64,000 nucleotides of DNA from an uncultured Alphaproteobacteria bacterium (GTDB lineage Bacteria; Pseudomonadota; Alphaproteobacteria; HIMB59). The DNA is taken from contig CABZMT010000002.1 of assembly GCA_902526965.1 (NCBI GenBank), positions 1 through 64,000 of the forward strand, in the 5' to 3' direction. Below are positions 34,137-43,074 of the stretch, one piece after another (position 1 is the stretch's first letter; each line of letters opens with the position of its first letter). The position numbers were made by a program, and so were the translations under genes. A model generated the notes under the pieces. That model did not search any database, had not been told where the DNA came from, and worked only from the letters and a program-made list of their open reading frames with translations.

Positions 34137-35171
34137 TTATTTTACTCCAAGTTTTTTTTGTAAATCACTTGAAGAGGTAGTGTACCTAAAAACATACTTT
34201 TTATCAGTATGACAATATTCAAACATTTTTTTTGCAGCGAGTGCAGCCTCATGAAAACCACTTAGTATCAATTTTAACTTACCAGGGTAGATACAAATAT
34301 CTCCCACAGCAAAAATTCTTGGTATCGAGGTTTCAAAATTTTCTGTATTTACAGAAATTAGGTTTTTTTCTAAATTTAACCCCCACTCTGCGATTGGGCC
34401 TAATTCAATTTTTAAACCAAAAAATGGGAATATTGCATCAATGTCACTAATTAACTTACCATCGTCTAGTGTAGCTATAACTTTACCTTTTTCATTAAGA
34501 GAAACATTCTTAAGACTTCCCATATTAAAATTTACTTCCCCTTTATCTACCAACGACATAACTTTATTTACTGAGTCTTGAACGCCTTTAAATTCTTTTC
34601 TTCTGTGAACCAGTGATACTTTTTTTGCAATACCTTGAAATCCCATAACATAATCTAAAGCGGAGTCACCACCGCCAATAATTAAAATATTCTTGTCTTG
34701 GAAGTCTGTTCTTTTTTTGACTGAATAAAAAATGTTTTTATTTTCTAATTGATCAGCTCCCTCCGCTGGAAGTTTTCTTGGAACAAAGCTCCCTGCTCCA
34801 GCAGCAATAACAACAGACTTACACTTGATGGAGGTGCCTTTATCTGTTTCTACTAAAATATCATTTTCATTAATCTCAATTTTTGAAGTTAATTGGTTTA
34901 GGTGATAAGTAGGGTTGAAAGGTTCTGCTTGTTTAATTAAATCATCAGTTAACTCTTGGCCGGTGATAGCTGGTCTACTTGGAATATCGTATAAGTTTTT
35001 ATCAGGATAAAGCTCAGCACATTGTCCGCCAATCTTGTCTAAATTGTCAATGAGATGAGATTTCATATCTAAAAGGCCCAGCTCAAAAACTTGGAAAAGA
35101 CCGCAAGGACCAGCGCCAATTATAACTACATCTGTTTCGTAACTGGATCCTGGATTTACAATATTATTCAT
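34137..35171 (-). CDS. Ferredoxin/flavodoxin-NADP reductase, thioredoxin-reductase-like type
   Basis: A 344-residue FAD enzyme with the FAD motif VVIIGAGPCGLFQVFEL near 15-31, GGQCAELYPDK near 48, NADPH motif ILIIGGGDSALDY near 160 and a final AVGDICIYPGKLKLILSGFHEAALAA. It lacks the CxxC of thioredoxin reductases, as expected for the TrxR-like FNR group of Bacillus YumC and relatives. It may feed electrons to ferredoxins, possibly to the Rieske oxygenase encoded 0.6 kb away; the link is inference. It diverges from the rhodanese gene. Confidence 0.88.
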   Translation of the reverse strand: MNNIVNPGSSYETDVVIIGAGPCGLFQVFELGLLDMKSHLIDNLDKIGGQCAELYPDKNLYDIPSRPAITGQELTDDLIKQAEPFNPTYHLNQLTSKIEINENDILVETDKGTSIKCKSVVIAAGAGSFVPRKLPAEGADQLENKNIFYSVKKRTDFQDKNILIIGGGDSALDYVMGFQGIAKKVSLVHRRKEFKGVQDSVNKVMSLVDKGEVNFNMGSLKNVSLNEKGKVIATLDDGKLISDIDAIFPFFGLKIELGPIAEWGLNLEKNLISVNTENFETSIPRIFAVGDICIYPGKLKLILSGFHEAALAAKKMFEYCHTDKKYVFRYTTSSSDLQKKLGVK

Positions 35172-35250
35172 GTCTTATATTATAGTAATATATTAAATTT
35201 AAGATCAAACAGTTATATATTATCTTTAGTTATTGAGGAGAAATGAATAA

Positions 35251-35634
35251 ATGAAGACTTTTCCGGAGCTTTTAGAAGAAGCAAATGCTGAAATCAAATC
35301 AGTGAGCCCAAAAGAATTAAAACAGCAATTAGATAATGAAGAAATTATCCTTGTTGATGTTCGATCAAAAGATGCCATCGAGGCTGATGGTCAAATAGAA
35401 GGATCAGTTCATGTTCCAAGAGACATGTTGGAGTTTCACGCTGATCAAAGACCAGACAACCCTCTTAGAAAAGAAGAGCTTGATCCTGAGAAAAAAATTG
35501 TCGTTTATTGTGGAGTGGGTGGTCAAGGGACTTTATCATCTAAAACTCTACAAGATATGGGTTACAGAGATGTATCTAACTTATCCGGTGGAACAAATGC
35601 TTGGGTAAAAGCAGGGTTTGAATTAAAAAAATAA
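35251..35634 (+). CDS. Rhodanese-domain sulfurtransferase
   Basis: A 127-residue single rhodanese domain. VDVRSKDA near 35, SVHVPRDM, and the active loop VVYCGVGGQG with Cys87, then SNLSGGTNAWVKAGF. The six-residue active loop fits sulfur (not arsenate/phosphate) transfer. The ribosome site GAGGAG lies 10 nt before ATG 35251; an ATG at 35243 gives only a three-codon frame. It stands alone on the plus strand, convergent with the Rieske operon. The target is not known. Confidence 0.87.
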   Translation: MKTFPELLEEANAEIKSVSPKELKQQLDNEEIILVDVRSKDAIEADGQIEGSVHVPRDMLEFHADQRPDNPLRKEELDPEKKIVVYCGVGGQGTLSSKTLQDMGYRDVSNLSGGTNAWVKAGFELKK

Positions 35635-35635
35635 A

Positions 35636-35728
35636 TTAATTATTTTTTTTATTATTTTCGTAGAGCATAATAGCATTTGAGAGAAAAGCTCCAATGATAA
35701 CTAGAAGAATCCATGTGTCAAAAGTCAT
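35636..35728 (-). CDS. 30-residue single-span membrane protein at the end of the Rieske operon
   Basis: Starting at ATG 35728, one base after the stop of the Rieske oxygenase gene, a 31-codon frame ends at TAA 35636-35638. The product MTFDTWILLVIIGAFLSNAI then MLYENNKKNN has one membrane helix and a positively charged, Asn-rich tail. The TAG-A-ATG junction suggests translation by ribosomes finishing the upstream gene. It is too short for usual gene calls. It could anchor or steer the oxygenase or an amine transporter; the role is unknown. Confidence 0.5.
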   Translation of the reverse strand: MTFDTWILLVIIGAFLSNAIMLYENNKKNN

Positions 35729-35729
35729 T

Positions 35730-36920
35730 CTATACTTTTAACATCTTTCTAGCATACCAGTTGTGAAAGACATGAGTCGGCTCATCCATTACTGGTGAAA
35801 AGCGCCCTCCATCAAAGCCCTCCGCATAACGGCCTTGCTGCATTCCCTCTACTACAAAAATATCTTCTTCAAATACGGTTTTCCAAAGCTTAGTATTCTC
35901 TAAGCGTGTTTGCTGATATTCATCAGACAACATAGAAGAGTCTGAATAATAGATTTCAACATGCTCTTTGATTTGATCACATCCCATTGGCTCAATAATT
36001 AGATTAAAAACATGATCTTTTTGAACACCCAATATTAAATTTGGAAATAAAACAATATATTCTCCTTTGCTGTTCCATTCAGAGCTTAAATTTTTAAAAT
36101 TTAGAAATTTTTTTCCTGTTGAATATCTTGGAATATATTTATTACTAATTTGTCCAGAATAATGCCCATATTTAACGATATTTTCATGATCTTCAAGCTT
36201 AGAATAACTGTTTAAACCTGGGTGAATCCAAGGGAGGTGGTAGGATTCTAAGTAATTTTCGACTGCTAGTTTCCAATTAGTGTTGACCTCAAGCTCAAAA
36301 GATGAGTCGCTCATATCTGAATACATGGGTTGATCAAAAGAGGACCATCGTTCTAACAAAGGTTTATGAATCTCTTCAAAGGGTTTTGCCCTGCCATCAA
36401 GATTCACAAATATGACATCTCTCCAAACATGAGAACGAACCTCAATTAATGATAATTCACTTTTGTTAATATCTGAGTGATAGTTATAACCTGGTCCTCC
36501 AATATGAGGGGTAGCAACAACTTCTCCGGTTTGCTTGTAGCACCAAGAATGGTAAGGACAGCGAATTGCCCCCTTCAGAACTTTGGAGTCTTTAATGAGG
36601 GTCATACCTCGATGTCTGCATACATTTTGAAAAACACGTATTTTTTTATCTTGGATACTGCGAATTAATAAAAGAGGATTTTTAAAATAGTTGACCGGTC
36701 TAACAGAACCAGGTTGAGGTAGGTCTTTTACAAAGCCTACGGCAAACCAACCTTTGTTAAAAAGAATTTCTCTCTCTAAATCAAAATATTTAGTTTTAGT
36801 ATAATATTCATTAGGGATGCCTTTTGCTTCGTGTATTGGTTTAATACATTGTTCTAATTTTTGAAGATCTTGAAAATAAACTTGATCGGTATCTTGTTGA
36901 TCAACTTCTACTTCTCTCAC
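35730..36920 (-). CDS. Rieske non-heme iron oxygenase, alpha subunit (betaine demethylase-like)
   Basis: A 396-residue ring-hydroxylating-type oxygenase. The Rieske cluster ligands are Cys101, His103 (CRHRG) and Cys121, His124 (CPYHSW). The mononuclear iron site has NYLESYHLPWIHPGL with His228 and His233. The type resembles GbcA, stachydrine demethylase and carnitine oxygenases that remove N-methyl groups with O2. No dedicated reductase is in the operon; the nearby NADP reductase could serve. Downstream of the ALDH, DapA-like, oxidase and BHMT genes. Confidence 0.88.
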   Translation of the reverse strand: MREVEVDQQDTDQVYFQDLQKLEQCIKPIHEAKGIPNEYYTKTKYFDLEREILFNKGWFAVGFVKDLPQPGSVRPVNYFKNPLLLIRSIQDKKIRVFQNVCRHRGMTLIKDSKVLKGAIRCPYHSWCYKQTGEVVATPHIGGPGYNYHSDINKSELSLIEVRSHVWRDVIFVNLDGRAKPFEEIHKPLLERWSSFDQPMYSDMSDSSFELEVNTNWKLAVENYLESYHLPWIHPGLNSYSKLEDHENIVKYGHYSGQISNKYIPRYSTGKKFLNFKNLSSEWNSKGEYIVLFPNLILGVQKDHVFNLIIEPMGCDQIKEHVEIYYSDSSMLSDEYQQTRLENTKLWKTVFEEDIFVVEGMQQGRYAEGFDGGRFSPVMDEPTHVFHNWYARKMLKV

Positions 36921-36939
36921 AATTAATTCCTTTTTATTG

Positions 36940-38406
36940 TCACGTTAAATCTATCCAAATAGTTTTTAGCTCACAATACTGGTCATGTGCAGCTAAAGAT
37001 TTATCCCTGCCCCCGAAGCCGGAGAGTTTATAACCCCCAAAAGGAGTAGTGATATCGCCCTCGCCGTAACAATTAACTGCTACAGTCCCAGCCTTAATTT
37101 TTCTTGCAGCTACATGAGCCGTCTTATTAGAGTTAGTAAAAACAGAAGCAGCCAGTCCGTACTTATTTTGGTTAGCTAAAGCTATGCCTTCTTCTGGATC
37201 TTTAAAGGTTGTAATTCCTAAGACAGGGCCAAAAACTTCTTCAGAAAATAGAGTATTTTCGGGCTTTACGTTATCAAATATGGTTGGCTGAACAAAATAT
37301 CCACCTGTATTTTCTCTAGTTTTTTTACCTCCAATAACTAATTTATTTTTATCCTGGATAGCCTGATCAATGAAGCCCATGACCTTGTCTAGATGTGCTT
37401 GTTCAATCATAGGGCCAATTTTAGTTGCAGCATCTAAAGGATCTCCCACTACCCACTCTTTGGATTTCTCGACAATTAATTCTAGTAGTTCATCTTTGAT
37501 TGACTGATGGACAAGTAAACGAGAATTTGAGGAACAGTTTTCTCCCATATTCCAGAATATAGAATTAGTGGCATGATCAGCTGCTGTATCTAAGTCCTCA
37601 GTGTCACCCATTACAATAAAAGGATTTTTCCCACCGCACTCTAGTAAAACTCTTTTAAGATTAGTATCAGCAGAGTAACGAAGAAACATTCGCCCAGTTT
37701 CAGTAGAACCAGTAAAAGCTACGCAATCAACATCAGGATGTTCACCTAGCGCTTTTCCTACGATCTCACCAAAACCACAAACAACATTTATAACACCATC
37801 GGGAATACCTGCCTCTGAAGCAAGCTCTCCAATTCGAATTGTTGAAAGAGAGGTTTGTTCAGCAGGTTTCAGGACCACCGTATTTCCAGTTGCAAGAATG
37901 GGACCAAGCTTCCAGGCAGCCATCATTGCGGGAAAATTCCATGGTAGAATAGCCGCGACAACACCCATCGGCTCTCTGAAAATCATCGAGAGGATACTTG
38001 GGTCACTTGGAGAAATTTGATCATACAACTTGTCAATAGCTTCGGCGTGCCAGCGGATAGTATTAACTGTTTCTGGCATATCTATTTCTAGACAATCAGT
38101 TATAGGCTTGCCTGCTTCCATAGCTTCCATCATCGCTAACTCCTCAGCGTGAGCCTCTATGACTGTTGCAAATCTCAATAAAACTTTTTTTCTCTCAGCA
38201 GGTGCCATCTTAGACCAATGACCCTCCTCAAAAGCTTTTCTTGCTGCGGACACCGCTTTATCAACATCTTCACCTGAAGCCTCAGCGACACTTGCTAAGA
38301 CTTTACCGTTAGCAGGGTTAATAGTCTCAAATGTTTTGCCTTCAGATCCAGGAAGAGGTCTACCTCCTATGATCAATTGTGTTGAAAAATCGACTGTTTT
38401 AGACAT
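36940..38406 (-). CDS. NAD(P)-dependent aldehyde dehydrogenase
   Basis: A 488-residue ALDH. Catalytic Cys near 291 in GENCSSNSR and general-base Glu near 257 in LLECGGKNPF; VLPWNFPAMMAAWKLGPILATGNTVVLKP holds the cofactor site near 157. The closest types are PuuC-like gamma-aminobutyraldehyde, betaine aldehyde and 2-oxoglutarate semialdehyde dehydrogenases. Its neighbours (DapA-like lyase and amine oxidase) make 2-oxoglutarate semialdehyde the attractive substrate. A gap of 14 nt to the DapA-like gene. Confidence 0.88.
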   Translation of the reverse strand: MSKTVDFSTQLIIGGRPLPGSEGKTFETINPANGKVLASVAEASGEDVDKAVSAARKAFEEGHWSKMAPAERKKVLLRFATVIEAHAEELAMMEAMEAGKPITDCLEIDMPETVNTIRWHAEAIDKLYDQISPSDPSILSMIFREPMGVVAAILPWNFPAMMAAWKLGPILATGNTVVLKPAEQTSLSTIRIGELASEAGIPDGVINVVCGFGEIVGKALGEHPDVDCVAFTGSTETGRMFLRYSADTNLKRVLLECGGKNPFIVMGDTEDLDTAADHATNSIFWNMGENCSSNSRLLVHQSIKDELLELIVEKSKEWVVGDPLDAATKIGPMIEQAHLDKVMGFIDQAIQDKNKLVIGGKKTRENTGGYFVQPTIFDNVKPENTLFSEEVFGPVLGITTFKDPEEGIALANQNKYGLAASVFTNSNKTAHVAARKIKAGTVAVNCYGEGDITTPFGGYKLSGFGGRDKSLAAHDQYCELKTIWIDLT

Positions 38407-38420
38407 TAATTGCTCCTTAA

Positions 38421-39386
38421 TTAGTTCCTTTTAATTGAAGACTGGATTAACCAGTCTTTCTCTTCCTGCCAATCTCTCCAAACCAATCTATTGTTAGTAG
38501 TATGGTTGATGGGTAGTTTTGACATGGCAATTCTTAAATCATGGCGCGCAGGTGCTGTTACATTTGGTAGGGGTTTTCGGGGTGGGCCCATTTCTCTACC
38601 TGATAAATTTGAGGCTGCTTTAATCCCTGTAAGGTAATCGACGTCGTGTCTATTTCCTCCCAACCATAAGCATACGGGCTCCATCAATTTCCATAGATCC
38701 ATAGCTTCTTGATATTTTTTTTCTTCAATTAAATTAAATAGTTTAACACATTCATGGGGCATAAAGTTTACAGCTCCCCAAATCATCCCTGTGCATCCAC
38801 TCATTAATGCAAATGGGGCAAAGGAGTCAATACCACAGAAAACTCTTCCTCCAGTCTTGATAAATTTTTGCAAATTTAAAAAGTCTCCTGAACTGTCTTT
38901 AATATAATCTAAATTTTCTATTGCTAATAATTTACGATAAGTGTCTTCAGAGAGGGGTGCGGCTTGCTGTGGAACATTATACATTACGATAGGAATTCTC
39001 ACTGCTTTTGCTATAGCCTCATAATGATAAATAACTCCACGTTCTGAGGGTGGTTCTAAAAAAGGTGGCATAACCATAATTGCAGTTGCACCTGCTTCTT
39101 CTGCGGCCCTTGCTTTGTTGATACACTCATTAGTACTAAGTGCAGTAGTTTGTGCTATCGTAGGGCACCTGCCCTTAATATGTTTAACACCCTCTGTAAT
39201 TAAAGTTTGTTTCTCATCATCTGTTAGATAAGCGTATTCACCAGTGCCAGAACATAAGACTAAACCATGTACACCCGCTTCTAATAAGTCATCAATATGA
39301 GAGTGGTAACGCTTTAGATCAATTCCCTCTCCACCATCTTGGAATGGGGTACACATAGCTCCGTAGATACCTTTTAAAATAGTCAC
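38421..39386 (-). CDS. Dihydrodipicolinate synthase-family lyase/deaminase
   Basis: A 321-residue DapA-superfamily (beta/alpha)8 enzyme. LCSGTGEYAYLTDDEK near 43 (GTTGE in DapA), VMYNVP with the conserved Tyr near 137, and the Schiff-base Lys in DYIKDSSGD near 163. Not a housekeeping DapA: it sits among amine-catabolic genes and has a C-terminal extension. Family members include pyrroline-4-hydroxy-2-carboxylate deaminase, which turns the oxidised hydroxyproline into 2-oxoglutarate semialdehyde, and that fits here. Other sugar-acid lyase roles remain possible. Confidence 0.85.
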   Translation of the reverse strand: MTILKGIYGAMCTPFQDGGEGIDLKRYHSHIDDLLEAGVHGLVLCSGTGEYAYLTDDEKQTLITEGVKHIKGRCPTIAQTTALSTNECINKARAAEEAGATAIMVMPPFLEPPSERGVIYHYEAIAKAVRIPIVMYNVPQQAAPLSEDTYRKLLAIENLDYIKDSSGDFLNLQKFIKTGGRVFCGIDSFAPFALMSGCTGMIWGAVNFMPHECVKLFNLIEEKKYQEAMDLWKLMEPVCLWLGGNRHDVDYLTGIKAASNLSGREMGPPRKPLPNVTAPARHDLRIAMSKLPINHTTNNRLVWRDWQEEKDWLIQSSIKRN

Positions 39387-39444
39387 TTTCCCGTAATCTC
39401 CTTGTTTAGATTATCCAATGTATCATAATTGCTTATCATTTCTT

Positions 39445-40782
39445 TTATAAATCCCTGCCTGCTGTCATTTCTCGAGATTTAATTCTTAAGTTAGCCCCTA
39501 TTTGGGTCAAAAAATTAGGCGGCAAAATAGTTGGTTTTTCAATATTTTCATACTTATCAAGTTGAGATGAATTTGATTTACATGCCTTATCAATGATTAG
39601 TTTTCCTGCCAAAGTTCCTTTAACTGTCCCCAATCCATTTGAACAGCAGGCAGAAAAGAGATTTTCATCCAACTCACCAAAAGCAGGAGCGCCGTTTAAA
39701 GAAAGACAAACTCGCCCTCCCCAACTAAACTCAAATGGTATTTCATTTAAATTAGGAAAGCGTCCTATAAAACTTTTTCGGTGTTTTTGACAGGAGTTCT
39801 CAAAATCAGAATTAAGTGACTCAAGATTTTGGCGGCATCTCCAAGTATTCCTAATGAGAAGTCTAGATTGATTTTCACTAACCTTAATTTTTCTAACAGT
39901 GGTGCCAATAGGATTTGAAGAAGTCAAACCCCATGAGGGGTCACTTTTTAAAATACTATCATCAAATTTTTTAGTAAGAGAGGAGTAAGTAAAAATATGA
40001 ATGAGTTGATTTTTGTAAAATCCGAAATTTGTTATATGCCCATTAATTGCAAAAATAATATTTTTAGTAATTATTTTTCCTTGGGAAGTATAGGTGTGCC
40101 AACTATTATTTTTTTTTTCAATTTTTTTTACGGGACTATTTTGAAAAACTTTGATTTTATCACTGAGTCTTTCAACTATTCTTTTAATATATTCAGCAGG
40201 CTGAATTAGAATTGTTCCAGGGGTATAAATTCCTTGTTCATAATAGTTGGAACCAGTGATTTCAGACATCTGTTTGGAATCCAAAGAATGATAATCCTCT
40301 CCTAATGCCTCTAATTGTTTTTTATAATCTTTATTAAAAGAAATACCTTTGGGTGTTGCTGCACCATTTAGCTTTCCAATCTTATTATATACACTTTGAG
40401 GAATATCGTACTCTTGAACCATTTGTGATGAAAATTCTATAGCCTCACGATTTAGAGAAATTGAGTCTTTATCTTTTTTGATTGAACTTAGATAATCACC
40501 TTTTGCATTTATATTATGAGGAACATCGATCATGAAACCACTATTCTGACCAGCTGCTCCTTCACCAATACCAATCGCATCAATTAGAATTATTTTGTCT
40601 CCACTACGAAGCTCCGTTAGTCGTTTTGCTGCAGATATTCCTGCAAAGCCACTACCAATAACAAGCCAATCACAGGTGTGATCTCGATCAAGAGTGGGGG
40701 CAAAATATTGATTGTCACTTGTTTTTAACCAGCCATTTTCGCCGATTTCTAATGGAAATTTGCTAGATGAGTAAGTAGTCAA
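39445..40782 (-). CDS. DAO-family FAD-dependent amine oxidoreductase (PuuB-like)
   Basis: A 445-residue flavoenzyme. The FAD motif WLVIGSGFAGISAAKRL is near 39-55, GEGAAGQNSGFMIDVPHN near 73 (where covalent-flavin members have a related His/Gly segment), and a C-terminal GLGTVKGTLAGKLI. The domain type matches gamma-glutamylputrescine oxidase and related secondary-amine oxidases. In this operon a cyclic imino acid, such as cis-4-hydroxy-D-proline, is a likely substrate. It lies 20 nt after the BHMT gene. Confidence 0.87.
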   Translation of the reverse strand: MTTYSSSKFPLEIGENGWLKTSDNQYFAPTLDRDHTCDWLVIGSGFAGISAAKRLTELRSGDKIILIDAIGIGEGAAGQNSGFMIDVPHNINAKGDYLSSIKKDKDSISLNREAIEFSSQMVQEYDIPQSVYNKIGKLNGAATPKGISFNKDYKKQLEALGEDYHSLDSKQMSEITGSNYYEQGIYTPGTILIQPAEYIKRIVERLSDKIKVFQNSPVKKIEKKNNSWHTYTSQGKIITKNIIFAINGHITNFGFYKNQLIHIFTYSSLTKKFDDSILKSDPSWGLTSSNPIGTTVRKIKVSENQSRLLIRNTWRCRQNLESLNSDFENSCQKHRKSFIGRFPNLNEIPFEFSWGGRVCLSLNGAPAFGELDENLFSACCSNGLGTVKGTLAGKLIIDKACKSNSSQLDKYENIEKPTILPPNFLTQIGANLRIKSREMTAGRDL

Positions 40783-40802
40783 AACACTCTAAATATTTAC
40801 TA

Positions 40803-41870
40803 CTATTTTGGTAGCCACTTCTCTTCAGCTTTATACTTATCTTGATGCTTTGTATTAATGCTACTTAGAGTTTTATCTGTGCCTAAGATAAAATGTTTGC
40901 TCATGTCAGGATAGTATTTGTAGGAGATAGGTTTACGACCTAAAGCCACAGCCATTTCTCTTACATGGTGTGGGGCTGCCCCACAGCATACTCCAATGAA
41001 ATTAATTTTTTTACTTTGACAATCTTTGGCAAACTCAGCCATTTCATATCGATTACAATAAAGATTATCAATGCCAACAGGGAAAGGTCTGTTATTAGGA
41101 ATACAATCACAGCCCTCGTCTGGCAAAGAAAACCAAACGGGAAATTCATCTGTAGTTCTGACGGGAACAGGCAACCCTGCAACATGACAAGATACTTTTT
41201 CACGAATTTTGATTAAATGTTTCATTGTATGGTAAGGTCCTCTAAAACAATTTAAGCCCACAACCTCAGCGCCATTATCTTCGAACTTTTTGCAGGCATC
41301 CTCCGGGGTATCATTATCCCTTGTAAGGTCATTTGCTGGTATAGCTAAATTTACCACTGCTATTAAGCCTGCCTCTTTTATTTTTTTAAGAGCAATCAAC
41401 GCTTCACCAGTCCATTGAATTGTTTCAGCTACAACAAAGTCCACGCCTGCATCCTTTGCCCAGCCAATTTGTTCTTCATACATCTTCTCTACTTCAACTA
41501 ATGAGGATTTATTATTGGGATCATATATATTCGTGTTAGCAACATCTCCTGCGATCATTAAATCTAAATCAGGAAATTCATTTGCAGCATCTTTTGCAAT
41601 TTTTAAAGCATTTAATTGAAGTGGTTCAAGTAATTCCTCTTTACCTATCAATCGAAGTTTTTCACGATGACCGTAATATGTGAACGCTTGAACAACATCA
41701 CTGCCTGCTCTAATAAATTCTCGATGAAGCTGGGTGACCACTTCTGGATGCTCTAAAACTACTTCTGGCACGAAGGCGCCTGCCTGTAAATAGCCCCTTT
41801 TTTCCATTTCAAATAAATAACCCTCAGCACACAAAACTGGGCCCTTGTCTAATCTTTGAATTAAATCCAT
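40803..41870 (-). CDS. Betaine-homocysteine S-methyltransferase-like protein
   Basis: A 355-residue Zn-dependent homocysteine methyltransferase family member. The Zn-binding GLNCFRG is near 212 and the paired Cys in GVCCGAAP near 293; substrate-side AEGYLFEMEKRGYLQAGAFVPEVVLEHP is at 15-42. BHMT moves a methyl group from a betaine to homocysteine to form methionine. It heads the operon and has a strong ribosome site (AGAGGAGAGG) before ATG 41870. It links betaine breakdown to the methyl cycle encoded by metK and ahcY. The N-methyl donor is not proved to be glycine betaine. Confidence 0.85.
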   Translation of the reverse strand: MDLIQRLDKGPVLCAEGYLFEMEKRGYLQAGAFVPEVVLEHPEVVTQLHREFIRAGSDVVQAFTYYGHREKLRLIGKEELLEPLQLNALKIAKDAANEFPDLDLMIAGDVANTNIYDPNNKSSLVEVEKMYEEQIGWAKDAGVDFVVAETIQWTGEALIALKKIKEAGLIAVVNLAIPANDLTRDNDTPEDACKKFEDNGAEVVGLNCFRGPYHTMKHLIKIREKVSCHVAGLPVPVRTTDEFPVWFSLPDEGCDCIPNNRPFPVGIDNLYCNRYEMAEFAKDCQSKKINFIGVCCGAAPHHVREMAVALGRKPISYKYYPDMSKHFILGTDKTLSSINTKHQDKYKAEEKWLPK

Positions 41871-41965
41871 AAACCTCTCCTCTAAATGAATAAAACTCTA
41901 TTATGGAAATAAATCCATTTCTAGTTTAAAAAAAGATAGGATATTAGAGGTTTAGGAGAGTAAAA

Positions 41966-43060
41966 GTGGGGGCAAAAAAAGCAGATTTTTTCGACTCAAG
42001 GGATAAATATTTATCTTTCGTCAATTCAACAAATGAGAAAAGTAAAATTGCTTTCGAACTCGCTAAATACTTACAAAAATCAAAAATAACTAAAGATGCT
42101 TTTAGAATTTTTGACGCTGGAACTGGTGACGGGAGTGTTATCTCTACACTTTTATCTGCTACTCATGAGAAATTTCCTGAAGACCCTATTATTGTTGTAG
42201 GAAAAGAAATAAGTATTGATGATATCAATAGCTTACTATCTTTTTTAGGTTATCGGTTCTATGAACACAAAAATTTAGTTTTTTGTATTACAAATGCCTC
42301 TTACAAAGATATTCATGAGAAAGAGTTTAAAGATTGCAAGCTTATAAAAAAAGAACTTTCAGGAAACTCTAGTTTTAGTTTTAATCAACAACTTATGAGT
42401 ATGAGTGATGTAATTAAAAAAAATTGGGAGATAAAAGAAGATACATCTTCTACAATATTACGACCCAGACATAAAAGCTTTATGGTTATTTATAGAAAAG
42501 ATCAAAAAATTCCTTTAATTCATTTAATTCCAAAAAAATTAACTGATGTCCCCAAGGTTTATGATTTTATAATAGCCTCACAAGCCTTTCGATTGAGATC
42601 GCCCTATCAAAGAACTTTGAATCTGGTTTTATTACCATTGATAAGGATGTTAGATTTTAAAGGGCAACTATTTTTTATCTACTCATCAGGAAATGATTTT
42701 ACGAAAAAAATATTAAAACAATTTTTTCCTAAAATTAATCCATTTCAATTTAATGACCCAAAAGCTTTTATAAAAACTATCTCGCAAAATATTCCTGAAT
42801 TTTCAAAAAAATACAAAGTAAATATATCAAGTTTCTTTTTCTCTTTCCTAAATATATCTCTTTCTTCAAAAAGAAAATTTTCTCCCATGAATTCACTAGG
42901 ACTTTGGAATGCTATTACTTATGTTGGTCAAATATCAGAAAATGAACAAAATAAGATTAATATAAATGTTAAATTTTTGGATAAAATCAGTAGTAGTGCG
43001 AAAAAACTCTCTTTAAACTTTAAAGATAATATGATGAGGTTTGAAAAAAAAATAAAATAA
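41966..43060 (+). CDS. SAM-dependent methyltransferase-like protein
   Basis: A 364-residue protein starting at GTG 41966 with ribosome site AGGAG at 41954-41958. IFDAGTGDGSVISTLL near 48-63 is a class I methyltransferase motif I, and VYDFIIASQAFRL near 195 resembles the motif IV region. A long segment of about 100 residues lies between them, including charged and aromatic stretches. I cannot name a family. It is directly followed by the DddP gene (14 nt), so a linked role in DMSP or osmolyte metabolism is possible; the acceptor is unknown. Confidence 0.6.
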   Translation: MGAKKADFFDSRDKYLSFVNSTNEKSKIAFELAKYLQKSKITKDAFRIFDAGTGDGSVISTLLSATHEKFPEDPIIVVGKEISIDDINSLLSFLGYRFYEHKNLVFCITNASYKDIHEKEFKDCKLIKKELSGNSSFSFNQQLMSMSDVIKKNWEIKEDTSSTILRPRHKSFMVIYRKDQKIPLIHLIPKKLTDVPKVYDFIIASQAFRLRSPYQRTLNLVLLPLIRMLDFKGQLFFIYSSGNDFTKKILKQFFPKINPFQFNDPKAFIKTISQNIPEFSKKYKVNISSFFFSFLNISLSSKRKFSPMNSLGLWNAITYVGQISENEQNKININVKFLDKISSSAKKLSLNFKDNMMRFEKKIK

Positions 43061-43074
43061 ATTAATGTTTATAA

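Noticed and set aside
35243..35254. Three-codon frame overlapping the rhodanese start
   Set aside because: MNK then stop, with the ribosome site too close to its ATG; probably chance, though coupling cannot be fully excluded.
36940..40782. Putrescine (Puu) pathway from PuuB-like and PuuC-like genes
   Set aside because: PuuA and PuuD are missing, while the DapA-like, Rieske and BHMT-like genes point to an N-methylated cyclic amine instead.
41871..41965. Possible SAM riboswitch ahead of the BHMT gene
   Set aside because: No fold or conserved core like SAM-II or SAM-V was recognisable; only strong ribosome sites are clear.
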